A stretch of DNA of 54,802 nt from Candidatus Mediterraneibacter vanvlietii (GTDB taxonomy: Bacteria > Bacillota > Clostridia > Lachnospirales > Lachnospiraceae), in assembly GCA_019113645.1 (NCBI GenBank), contig DXGZ01000065.1:1-54802 (forward strand), in the 5' to 3' direction. This document shows positions 16,192 to 23,911 of the stretch, piece by piece. The position numbers were made by a program, and so were the translations under genes. How positions within the stretch are numbered: the stretch's first letter is position 1; each line of letters opens with the position of its first letter. Below the pieces are notes generated by a model. The model was not told the origin of the DNA and ran no database searches. It worked only from the letters and a program-made list of their open reading frames with translations.

Positions 16192-16536
16192 ATGCATATT
16201 CAATTTTACTGTGATTTAAATGTCAGTGAATGCTGGCGGGGAAAAGAGGAAAAAATAAAGAGAAAGATCCGCAGGAACAGGATGATGCCCAACATATATA
16301 TCGTTGCACTTTCTCAGGGAGACCAGAACCACCTGGAGTTTTTCTCAGGTATTCTCCTGAAGCAGCATGTGTTTGACAGCGCAGAGATATTCGCTGTCGG
16401 GATCGCTGACGGTTATGACGAGGCTTTATATATGGTTGAAGCGATCGCCGGAAAAGTGTACGAAGAAACCGGAGAAACTGATATCCGCCGGTATATTCTG
16501 GCGCGGCAGAAAGAATTTGAAGAGACAGGACGGTAA
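16192..16536 (+). CDS. Conserved hypothetical protein
   Basis: A 114-residue soluble protein not recognised by function. It starts with a beta-like stretch (MHIQFYCDLNVSEC), then a very basic segment (KEEKIKRKIRRNR), then an alternating hydrophobic pattern (IYIVALS, DSAEIFAVGIADGYDEALYMVEAI) suggesting a small alpha/beta fold. AGGCGG lies 6 nt before the ATG; a TTG 18 nt upstream is less well placed. It sits 35 bp after the PBP gene and 5 bp before the DUF2953 gene, so it is probably co-transcribed with cell-wall or sporulation genes. Confidence 0.75.
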   Translation: MHIQFYCDLNVSECWRGKEEKIKRKIRRNRMMPNIYIVALSQGDQNHLEFFSGILLKQHVFDSAEIFAVGIADGYDEALYMVEAIAGKVYEETGETDIRRYILARQKEFEETGR

Positions 16537-16541
16537 AAGGG

Positions 16542-17561
16542 ATGTTACATATCATTCTGCTTATTTTAAAAATATTAGGCTTCCTGCTTCTCGGAATCCT
16601 CGGGCTTGTAATCCTGCTCGCAGCAGTATTCCTTATATCACCAGTCGTTTACCGGGCTGACGTCTCGGTTGACAACAGCCTGGAAAGCCTGAAGGGGAAG
16701 TTTAGATTCCACTGGCTTTTCCGCCTCATTTCCGGATCCTTTTCCTATGAGGACGGTACCTTTGAGTGGAGTCTGCGTGCGGCATGGAAGCGCTTCGGCA
16801 GCGGTGGTACCGCAGATGGCAGTATGTCAGGTCCTGTCGGGACCGGTGCCGCGGAGCGCAAAACCAAAGCAAAGGAGCGCCGTCCTGCAGGTAAAGACAA
16901 AACTGCCGGGGAGAAACAGATCCCTGCCGAAAAGGAAGACGGAGCTGCTGCGCAGAAACAGATCCCAGATGAAAAGGAAGACAGAGCTGCTGCGCAGAAA
17001 CAGATTTCTGCCGCCGGTTCAGATAAAACGGTCTCGAAAAAGTGGGAACCCGCTGCTACGGAAAAGAAATCCGGCAGTACAGATTCTGAAACAAAAAAAT
17101 CATTTGCCGGAAGAATCGGTGACAAGTTTTCAAAAATTCAGGAAAAGATAAAATATACAATTCAAAAGATATGTGCTAAGATAAAAGCGTTAGTGAATAC
17201 AAAAGAAAAGATGGAAGCTTTTCTTAAAAACGAAACGCATCAGAACGCGTTCCGCAGAGTGATAAAAGAAACCCGCCGTTTGCTGCGTTTTCTTCGCCCG
17301 AAGAAAGCTGACATCAAAGTGGAGTTCGGATTCAATGATCCTGCCCATACAGGTTACCTGCTTGCCGGGATCAGCCTGATCTATCCGATGATCGGTGAAT
17401 TTACCGAGCTGCAGCCTGACTTTGAACACCGGGTACTCAGAGGGCAGGGATCTGTAAGCGGAAAAATCCGATTCCTGTACGCGCTTGTTTTTGCTCTCTG
17501 CATTATTGCAGATAAGAATGTGAGAACGACTTTCCGGCATATACGTAAATTCAAATTATAA
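16542..17561 (+). CDS. DUF2953 domain protein (YtfI-like)
   Basis: Two N-terminal hydrophobic segments (about 3-35) precede a beta-like part (VSVDNSLESLKGKFRFHWLF). A long charged, repeat-containing linker (about 85-200) follows, then the DUF2953 core: KADIKVEFGFNDPAHTGYLLAGISLIYP, with FEHRVLRGQGSVSGKIRF near the end. In Bacillus the corresponding gene ytfI precedes ytfJ, and the same order is seen here. The function is unknown; a sporulation link is inferred from the neighbour. The length (339 residues) exceeds the Bacillus protein mainly through the linker. Confidence 0.82.
   Translation: MLHIILLILKILGFLLLGILGLVILLAAVFLISPVVYRADVSVDNSLESLKGKFRFHWLFRLISGSFSYEDGTFEWSLRAAWKRFGSGGTADGSMSGPVGTGAAERKTKAKERRPAGKDKTAGEKQIPAEKEDGAAAQKQIPDEKEDRAAAQKQISAAGSDKTVSKKWEPAATEKKSGSTDSETKKSFAGRIGDKFSKIQEKIKYTIQKICAKIKALVNTKEKMEAFLKNETHQNAFRRVIKETRRLLRFLRPKKADIKVEFGFNDPAHTGYLLAGISLIYPMIGEFTELQPDFEHRVLRGQGSVSGKIRFLYALVFALCIIADKNVRTTFRHIRKFKL
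16914..16997 (+). repeat. Two 42-bp in-frame repeats in the DUF2953 linker
   Basis: Two 14-residue units (KQIPAEKEDGAAAQ and KQIPDEKEDRAAAQ) are followed by a partial third (KQIS). Both DNA and protein are similar, pointing to slippage or recent duplication in a disordered linker. Confidence 0.75.
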
Positions 17562-17594
17562 AAATAATAAGTCCATCATGAGGAGGAATACAAA

Positions 17595-17996
17595 ATGGCT
17601 GAATCAAACAACAATTTCAAATCCACACTGGAGTCTCTGTTCAGAGGAATGGACGGCGTCGTCTCTTCCAAAACAGTGGTTGGCGACGCGATCCACATCA
17701 ACGGAACGATCATTCTTCCTCTTGTGGATGTATCTTTCGGTATCGGTGCCGGCGCATTTTCCGGTGAGAAGAAGGAAAAAGGAATGGGGGGGATCGGCGG
17801 CAAGATGACCCCGAGCGCTGTGATTGTAATTCAGGATGGAAAAACCAGGCTGGTCAACATTAAAAACCAGGATACGATTACCAAGATACTGGACATGGTT
17901 CCTGATGTCGTTGACCGCTTCACCACAAAGAAAGAGGATCGAATGACGGAAAAAGACGTGATGGACATTCTTGACTCTGACGAAGATCAGGATTAA
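17595..17996 (+). CDS. ytfJ: Sporulation protein YtfJ / GerW family
   Basis: GerW/YtfJ is a small soluble sporulation protein, needed in Bacillus for proper germination receptor function. Typical features are an N-terminal helix (NFKSTLESLFRGMDGVVSSKTVVGDAI), a glycine-rich central part (VSFGIGAGAFSG, then GIGGKMTPSAVIVIQDGK) and a C-terminal helix with VPDVVDRF. Length (133 residues) is standard. AGGAGG precedes the ATG. It follows the DUF2953 gene by 33 bp and ends just before a clear terminator. Confidence 0.93.
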   Translation: MAESNNNFKSTLESLFRGMDGVVSSKTVVGDAIHINGTIILPLVDVSFGIGAGAFSGEKKEKGMGGIGGKMTPSAVIVIQDGKTRLVNIKNQDTITKILDMVPDVVDRFTTKKEDRMTEKDVMDILDSDEDQD

Positions 17997-18001
17997 TTTT
18001 A

Positions 18002-18045
18002 ACAGGACCGCATCGGCATGATTAACATAACCGCTGCGGTCCTGT
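18002..18045 (+). terminator. Terminator after ytfJ
   Basis: Perfect 11-bp stem ACAGGACCGCA (18002-18012) with TGCGGTCCTGT (18035-18045), followed by a T-rich tract. Confidence 0.75.
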
Positions 18046-18119
18046 CTGTCTCTGGTTTTGTTCTATTTTCAGAATAATTACATAGAATAGAATAACAGAC
18101 CTGCCGGAAGTGAAGAGTA

Positions 18120-18257
18120 ATGAAAAAAGTATGTGGATTCGCGCTGTTCTGGATGGCACTTGGTATGTTTATAATGATGCTTCTTCCGAATCTGGTCTGG
18201 GGTGTGATTCTGATTGCCCTGTTCCTTATTGTAGGCTATCGTCTTTTCTGCTGCTGA
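18120..18257 (+). CDS. Small membrane protein, 45 residues
   Basis: The frame starts MKKVCGFALFWMALGMFIMM and ends GYRLFCC. It is almost wholly hydrophobic, with two short membrane segments joined by a Pro-Asn turn (LLPNLVW). A GGAAGTGAAGAG purine run lies just before the ATG. It lies between the ytfJ terminator and a terminator shared with rpmB. No function is known; I believe similar short proteins occur in related bacteria, but this was not checked. Confidence 0.65.
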   Translation: MKKVCGFALFWMALGMFIMMLLPNLVWGVILIALFLIVGYRLFCC

Positions 18258-18279
18258 ACCGGGAGACTGAGAATGGCAA

Positions 18280-18318
18280 AAAAATACGGATCCGCTTTAT
18301 CAGCAGATCCGCATTTTT
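18280..18318. terminator. Bidirectional terminator between small membrane gene and rpmB
   Basis: Arms 18280-18292 and 18306-18318 pair at 12 of 13 positions and carry A-runs on one side and T-runs on the other, so the hairpin can stop transcription from both converging genes. Confidence 0.7.
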
Positions 18319-18349
18319 CCGTGTCGTCTAAATATCAGAAGCCGTCAGA

Positions 18350-18535
18350 TTAAGCACGCTCAACGCGTCCGGACTTCAGGCAGGATGTACATACATACAT
18401 CTTTTTGGAACCGCCTTCTGTTTTCACTCTGACAGATTTAACATTTGATTTCCACATTTTCGGTGTCTTTCTATGAGAGTGGCTCACGCTGTTTCCGAAA
18501 TGAGCACCCTTTTCACAAATAGCACATTTAGCCAT
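18350..18535 (-). CDS. rpmB: 50S ribosomal protein L28
   Basis: L28 is a small protein of the large ribosomal subunit. The sequence MAKCAICEKGAHFGNSVSHS is typical, with two Cys pairs (CAIC and CTSC), giving the zinc-binding C+ form. Length is 61 residues. GGAGGTG lies 6 nt before the ATG at 18535; a longer frame to 18577 has no ribosome site. It is transcribed alone on the minus strand. Confidence 0.97.
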   Translation of the reverse strand: MAKCAICEKGAHFGNSVSHSHRKTPKMWKSNVKSVRVKTEGGSKKMYVCTSCLKSGRVERA

Positions 18536-18642
18536 GACTGCACCTCCTAACAATATGAACTCGTCGTATAGACTCATAACAATGATATTCTAGCAGAAAG
18601 ATTTTCTTAATGCAAGTATTTTTTAAAAAAAACGAATCCATA

Positions 18643-18671
18643 TTGTAAAATTCTTTAAGTGATAGTATAAT
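18643..18671 (+). promoter_or_regulatory. Promoter of the Asp23-DAK2 operon
   Basis: -35 TTGTAA (18643-18648) and -10 TATAAT (18666-18671) with 17-bp spacing, about 50 nt before the Asp23 gene. Confidence 0.6.
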
Positions 18672-18720
18672 AATCATGTTATTTATGGCAAAAATCCATT
18701 ATATAGAACTGGAGGTAAAC

Positions 18721-19083
18721 ATGATGAAGGGAAGTATGAGCACAGATCTTGGAATCATCACGGTCAATCCTGAAGTGATTGCCAAATATGCCGGTTCCGT
18801 TGCTGTCGAGTGTTTCGGGATCGTCGGCATGGCGGCTGTCAGCGTAAAAGACGGTCTTGTTCGCCTTTTAAAGAAAGAAAGCCTCACACATGGAATTCAG
18901 GTAGAGATTTCCGATGAAAACGCCCTCACCCTGAACTTTCATGTCATTGTCGCTTATGGCGTGAATATCCTTTCTGTTTCTGACAATCTTATGAGCAATG
19001 TAAAATATAAGGTTGAAGAATTTACCGGAATGACGGTAGAAAAGATCAACATCTTTGTTGAAGGTGTGAGAGTGATAGATTAA
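18721..19083 (+). CDS. Asp23/Gls24 family envelope stress protein
   Basis: This is a small soluble protein of the Asp23/Gls24 (YloU) family. The pattern LGIITVNPEVIAKYAGSVAV, then GIVGMA, then the beta-rich stretch LTLNFHVIVAYGVNILSV and the final FVEGVRV matches the family. GGAGG stands 6 nt before the ATG at 18721. YloU and the DAK2 protein YloV form a conserved pair in Firmicutes, as here (13 bp apart). The exact role is unclear; envelope stress and fatty-acid metabolism are suggested by family and partner. Confidence 0.92.
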   Translation: MMKGSMSTDLGIITVNPEVIAKYAGSVAVECFGIVGMAAVSVKDGLVRLLKKESLTHGIQVEISDENALTLNFHVIVAYGVNILSVSDNLMSNVKYKVEEFTGMTVEKINIFVEGVRVID

Positions 19084-19096
19084 GGAGGATATTGTC

Positions 19097-20770
19097 GTGG
19101 CTGTTAAAACGATAAATACGGAGATGCTCCGGAAAATGTTCCTTGCCGGAGCCGCAAATCTTGATGCAAAAAAAGAATTCATCAATGAATTGAATGTATT
19201 CCCGGTGCCGGACGGCGATACGGGTACAAATATGACGCTGACGATCATGTCGGCAGCAAAAGAGGTACAGGCTCTTGAGAAGCCGGATATGGTTTCCATG
19301 GCAAAAGCGATCTCCTCCGGGTCACTGAGGGGCGCCAGAGGGAATTCCGGTGTCATCCTGTCACAGCTTCTCCGTGGATTTACAAAGGAGATACGCGAAT
19401 ATACCGAGATTGATGTGAATGTACTGGCGAAAGCATGCGACCGTGCAACTGCAACTGCCTACAAGGCGGTTATGAAGCCGAAAGAGGGAACGATCCTTAC
19501 TGTTGCAAAGGGAATCTCCCAGAAAGCAGCGGAACTTGCGGAGACAACCGATGACCTTGAGGTATTCCTTCCGGAAGTAATCAGTTATGCTGAGGAAGTG
19601 CTCGCTCAGACACCGGAGCTTCTCCCGGTGCTCAAAGAGGCGGGAGTTGTTGATTCCGGCGGACAGGGACTTATGGAAGTGCTTCACGGCGCATATGACG
19701 CTTTCCTCGGAAAAGAGATTGATTATACATCTATCGAAGCCGGTCAGGGAACAAAAATGGTGAAACCCGGACAGCAGGCACAGACGGACATTAAGTTCGG
19801 TTACTGTACAGAGTTCATTATCATGACGGAAAAGGAATTCACAGAGGCGGATGAGACTCATCTGAAAGGATATCTTGAGTCCATCGGAGATTCCATTGTC
19901 TGCGTTGCGGATGATGACGTTGTAAAGATCCATGTCCATACAAACGATCCGGGACTTGCCATCCAGAAAGCACTCACTTACGGGCAGCTTTCCAGAATCA
20001 AGATTGACAATATGCGCGAAGAGCATCAGGAAAAACTGATCCGGGACGCAGAGAAAGTTGCAGCCCAGCAGGCACAGGAGGCAGCTGCTTCGAAGAAATC
20101 CGCTCCCCGCAAGCCGGTCGGATTTATCGCGGTTTCCATCGGAGACGGAATGAACGATATCTTCCGCGAACTCGGTGTGGACTATATTATCGAGGGCGGA
20201 CAGACTATGAATCCGAGTACTGACGATATGCTCACAGCGATCGATGAGGTCAATGCTGACCATATCTTCATCCTGCCGAACAATAAGAACATTATTCTGG
20301 CGGCAAATCAGGCACAGTCCCTGACAAAGGATAAAGATATCATCGTTATCCCGACCAAAACCGTACCGCAGGGAATCACCGCTGTAATCAGCTTCATGCC
20401 TGAGGCGGATGTGGATACAAACATGGAAGCAATGCAGGAAGCAATCAAAAACGTGAAAACCGGTCAGGTCACTTATGCGGTGCGCGACACTCATATCGAT
20501 GACAAAGAGATTCACGAGGGTGATATCATGGGAATCGGAGACGCAGGCATTCTCTCTGTTGGACAGTCTGTCGAAGATACGGCAAAGGATATGCTCGCGC
20601 AGCTTGTTGACGAGGATTCCGAACTGATCAGTCTCTATTACGGTCAGGATGTGCTTCCGGAAGATGCGGAGAAATTCGCTCAGACTCTGGAAGATACCTA
20701 CCCGGATATTGATATCGATGTCCACATGGGCGGTCAGCCGATCTACTATTATGTGCTTTCCGTAGAGTAA
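19097..20770 (+). CDS. DAK2 domain fatty acid kinase-like protein (FakA/YloV)
   Basis: This is the ATP-binding half of a fatty acid kinase: in Staphylococcus, FakA works with FakB to phosphorylate free fatty acids. The N-terminal DAK2/DhaL domain (about 1-200) shows NELNVFPVPDGDTGTNM, where the Asp residues bind Mg-ATP, and SSGSLRGARGNSGVILSQLLRGF. The C-terminal half (about 330-557) is the DegV-like/FakA C domain with PNNKNIILAANQA. GTG start at 19097 with TAAGGAGG upstream. Length (557 residues) is standard. A terminator follows. Confidence 0.93.
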   Translation: MAVKTINTEMLRKMFLAGAANLDAKKEFINELNVFPVPDGDTGTNMTLTIMSAAKEVQALEKPDMVSMAKAISSGSLRGARGNSGVILSQLLRGFTKEIREYTEIDVNVLAKACDRATATAYKAVMKPKEGTILTVAKGISQKAAELAETTDDLEVFLPEVISYAEEVLAQTPELLPVLKEAGVVDSGGQGLMEVLHGAYDAFLGKEIDYTSIEAGQGTKMVKPGQQAQTDIKFGYCTEFIIMTEKEFTEADETHLKGYLESIGDSIVCVADDDVVKIHVHTNDPGLAIQKALTYGQLSRIKIDNMREEHQEKLIRDAEKVAAQQAQEAAASKKSAPRKPVGFIAVSIGDGMNDIFRELGVDYIIEGGQTMNPSTDDMLTAIDEVNADHIFILPNNKNIILAANQAQSLTKDKDIIVIPTKTVPQGITAVISFMPEADVDTNMEAMQEAIKNVKTGQVTYAVRDTHIDDKEIHEGDIMGIGDAGILSVGQSVEDTAKDMLAQLVDEDSELISLYYGQDVLPEDAEKFAQTLEDTYPDIDIDVHMGGQPIYYYVLSVE

Positions 20771-20784
20771 GAATGATACAGGAG

Positions 20785-20817
20785 GCGCCCTTCCGGAGGG
20801 AAGGGCGCTTCGTTTTT
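20785..20817 (+). terminator. Terminator after the DAK2 gene
   Basis: Perfect 10-bp stem GCGCCCTTCC/GGAAGGGCGC (20785-20794 with 20799-20808), 4-nt loop GGAG, then a run of six T. Confidence 0.9.
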
Positions 20818-20852
20818 TATTTCATTACAATGATTCTTAGAAGAGGACAACC

Positions 20853-22913
20853 ATGAATGAAAAAAGCAGCATCTCTGCTCTGAAGGGAGTCGGAGAGAAG
20901 ACGGAACAGATGTTTCAAAAACTCAACATCCGCAGGATCGACGATCTGATTCGCTATTATCCTGCCAGATATGAAATCTTCGAGGAACCCGTCCCGATCA
21001 GTGAGGCAAAAGAAGGCAAAACATGCACTGTGGCAGGCACTGTGTTCGGCCGTATCCAGGTGTCCGCCGGAAAACGGTTACAGGTAACCACCCTTCACCT
21101 CAAAGATATCACCGGCACATTGAAAGTAATCTGGTTCCGGATGCCGTTTCTCAGAAATACACTGAGCAGAGGGGGACTTCTCATTCTGCGCGGCAGAGTC
21201 GTTAGACGGCGGGAAGGACTCGTGATGGAGCACCCGGAGATCTACTATCCTGCGGAAAAATATACAGAGAAACTCCACACCATGCAGCCTGTCTACCATC
21301 TGACAAACGGGCTGACAAATAACGCGATCATAAAAGCAGTTCACCAGGCACTTGAATACGCGAATGACAATCAGGACATACTGCCGGCAAACCTGTCATC
21401 AGCCAGAGGACTACTTCCCTACAGGGAGGCCGTCGCAAAAATGCATTTCCCGAAAAGCAAAGAGGAATATATAGAGGCAAGAGAGCGTTTTGTGTACGAA
21501 GAGTTTCTTGTATTTATTCTGGCTCTGAGACGGAACCGGCAGGATGAAAACCGGGCGGGAAACCGGTTCTATTTTTATGACCAGCCTGAAATTGACCGGT
21601 TTCTCAGAGAAATTCCCTTTGAACTCACCGGCGCGCAGAACCGTGTGTGGGACGAGATCCGGCACGATATGCAGGGTGATTATGTCATGTCCCGGCTTGT
21701 ACAGGGAGATGTGGGATCCGGCAAGACAATCCTTGCATTTCTCTCCCTTTTCCTTGCCGGGCTGAACGGTTATCAGGGAGCTATGATGGCACCTACCGAA
21801 GTGCTCGCGCGCCAGCATTACGCCAACCTGATCTCCATGCTGGACGAGTACCATCTGCCCCTCAAGGCAGAGCTTCTGACCGGCTCAATGACCGCTGCTC
21901 AGAAAAGAAGAGCATACGCGCGGATCGAATCAGGGGAAGTCTCCATCATTATCGGCACCCACGCCCTGATTCAGGAGAAAGTCACCTATCACGACCTCGC
22001 CCTTGTGGTCACGGATGAGCAGCACCGATTTGGGGTAAAACAGAGAGAAGCACTTGCCGGCAAGGGCTCCATGCCCCATATTCTCGTAATGAGCGCAACC
22101 CCGATCCCCCGTTCCCTGGCAATCATCCTTTACGGCGACCTTGACATCTCCGTGGTGGACGAGCTCCCGAAAAATCGTCTGCCCATCAAAAACTGTGTTG
22201 TAGATACAGGCTACCGCGAGAAAGCCTATGCATTTATGCGGCGGCAGGTCGCAGAGGGACGACAGTGCTATGTGATCTGCCCCATGGTCGAGGAGAGCGA
22301 AAGCCTGGAGGCGGAGAACGTAACGGACTATGCCCGGATGCTTTCGGAAGAACTGGGCGGTTCGATCCACGTGGAATGCCTTCACGGCAAGATGAAGCAG
22401 CAGGAAAAAGACGAGATCATGGAGGCTTTCGGGCGGAATGAGATCCAGATTCTCGTCTCCACTACTGTAATCGAAGTCGGCATCGATGTGCCGAACGCTA
22501 CAGTTATGATGATTGAGAATTCGGAACGGTTCGGCCTTGCCCAGCTCCATCAGCTCCGCGGACGGGTCGGCAGAGGGAAATATCAGTCCTACTGCATTTT
22601 CATGACTTCTTCTGATTCAGATGAAACGAAAGAACGTCTCGACATCCTGAACCATTCCAATGACGGCTTCTTCATTGCCAGCGAGGATCTGCGTCTGCGC
22701 GGTCCCGGGGATCTGTTCGGAATCCGGCAGAGCGGAATCCTCGATTTCCGCATTGCAGATATCTTTCAGGATGCATCAATTCTGAAAAAAGCGGGCGAGG
22801 ACGCATCCGGACTGCTCGAGGAAGATCCTCTCCTCGAAGAGCCGGATCACAGGAAACTCAGAGAGTACATTGACGCAAAGCTGCAGCAGATCATGCTGGA
22901 GACAACTTTGTAG
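20853..22913 (+). CDS. recG: ATP-dependent DNA helicase RecG
   Basis: RecG remodels stalled forks and branched DNA. The N-terminal wedge/OB domain includes PARYEIFEEPVPI and the region KLHTMQPVYHLTNGLTN. The helicase core has Walker A GDVGSGKT (about residue 285), the DEQH box (about 387), SATPIPRSLA, and motif VI in LAQLHQLRGRVGRG. Length (686 residues) is normal. Start is the ATG at 20853. The AraC regulator follows after 17 bp but is functionally unrelated. Confidence 0.98.
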   Translation: MNEKSSISALKGVGEKTEQMFQKLNIRRIDDLIRYYPARYEIFEEPVPISEAKEGKTCTVAGTVFGRIQVSAGKRLQVTTLHLKDITGTLKVIWFRMPFLRNTLSRGGLLILRGRVVRRREGLVMEHPEIYYPAEKYTEKLHTMQPVYHLTNGLTNNAIIKAVHQALEYANDNQDILPANLSSARGLLPYREAVAKMHFPKSKEEYIEARERFVYEEFLVFILALRRNRQDENRAGNRFYFYDQPEIDRFLREIPFELTGAQNRVWDEIRHDMQGDYVMSRLVQGDVGSGKTILAFLSLFLAGLNGYQGAMMAPTEVLARQHYANLISMLDEYHLPLKAELLTGSMTAAQKRRAYARIESGEVSIIIGTHALIQEKVTYHDLALVVTDEQHRFGVKQREALAGKGSMPHILVMSATPIPRSLAIILYGDLDISVVDELPKNRLPIKNCVVDTGYREKAYAFMRRQVAEGRQCYVICPMVEESESLEAENVTDYARMLSEELGGSIHVECLHGKMKQQEKDEIMEAFGRNEIQILVSTTVIEVGIDVPNATVMMIENSERFGLAQLHQLRGRVGRGKYQSYCIFMTSSDSDETKERLDILNHSNDGFFIASEDLRLRGPGDLFGIRQSGILDFRIADIFQDASILKKAGEDASGLLEEDPLLEEPDHRKLREYIDAKLQQIMLETTL

Positions 22914-22930
22914 GAAAGGGGGATTTCCGT

Positions 22931-23806
22931 TTGGAAGATTCATTTGTATTACAGCTGAAAAACAGAAAATTCCCTGATTTCTACCTGTGTTTCTGCGGCT
23001 ATGCCAAGTGCGCGCCCCTGCACAGCTTCGGTCCCGCAGTGCGGCCGAACTATATCATCCACCTCATACTGGACGGAAAGGGGATTTACCGCGTCGGCAA
23101 ACAGCAGTACGAGCTTTCCGCAGGTGAGGGGTTCCTGATCCGGCCGGAGATCAGCACCTTTTACCAGGCAGACCCGAATGACCCGTGGACTTACATGTGG
23201 GTGGGGTTTGACGGCAGCAGGGCGGAAGAGTACCTGTCCGACATTGGACTTGGCGGCGATACCAGAACCTTCCACTGCAGCTGCACCAGTGAATTGAAAC
23301 GCATGCTGGTTGACGCCCTGAAGCGGAATACAAGCACGATCGAGAATGATTTTTACCGGGAGAGTTTCCTCTATTCCTTCTTCGGAATGCTGGCGGGAAG
23401 CCTCAATCCAAAGATCGCGTCCGGCGATGAGACGGACAATCTCTACGTGCGCAGGGCAGTGGAATTTATACAGAATAATTACCACTATGGAATCCGGGTT
23501 TCCGATGTAGCGGATTACGCAGGCGTCACAAGAGGATATCTTCATACACTGTTCACCCGATTCCTGGACCAGTCACCCCAGGACTATCTTGTCAGCTACC
23601 GGGTCACGCGCGCGGAACAGCTTCTCGCGCTCACAGACCTTACGGTAGAAGGTGTGGCCCAGTCCTGCGGATATTCCGATCCTCTTGTTTTTTCCAAACT
23701 GTTCAAAAAGAGAACCGGGCAAACACCTTCCGCCTACCGCAGGGAAAACTGGGAGCGCACAAAATCCGAGCTCTCCGGCAAGCAGGACCGCCTGGATCAG
23801 ATATAA
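22931..23806 (+). CDS. AraC family regulator of the adjacent alpha-galactosidase
   Basis: This is a sugar-responsive transcription factor. The N-terminal cupin (about 1-150) has IIHLILDGKGIYRVG, a LSAGEGFLIRP turn and PWTYMWVGFDG, typical of MsmR/RafR-like regulators. Two helix-turn-helix motifs fill the C-terminus (about 190-285): VSDVADYAGVTRGYLHTLF and VEGVAQSCGYSDPLVFSKLF. The start is a TTG at 22931 with GAAAGGGGG upstream; it lies 17 bp after recG. The alpha-galactosidase gene follows 105 bp later on the same strand, so control of raffinose/melibiose use is inferred. Confidence 0.9.
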   Translation: MEDSFVLQLKNRKFPDFYLCFCGYAKCAPLHSFGPAVRPNYIIHLILDGKGIYRVGKQQYELSAGEGFLIRPEISTFYQADPNDPWTYMWVGFDGSRAEEYLSDIGLGGDTRTFHCSCTSELKRMLVDALKRNTSTIENDFYRESFLYSFFGMLAGSLNPKIASGDETDNLYVRRAVEFIQNNYHYGIRVSDVADYAGVTRGYLHTLFTRFLDQSPQDYLVSYRVTRAEQLLALTDLTVEGVAQSCGYSDPLVFSKLFKKRTGQTPSAYRRENWERTKSELSGKQDRLDQI

Positions 23807-23911
23807 CCGTACATTTTGACTGTTTTTTAATACATTTTCTCCTGTTCATCCAAATCGGGATATTATATTATAGTCCTGCGAAATGATGATGAAGAATCAG
23901 GAGGTATGGAC

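Noticed and set aside
19361-20725. 454-codon antisense frame over the DAK2 gene
   Set aside because: The plus strand encodes a complete FakA-like protein; the antisense frame is rich in His, Cys and Arg and has no family motif.
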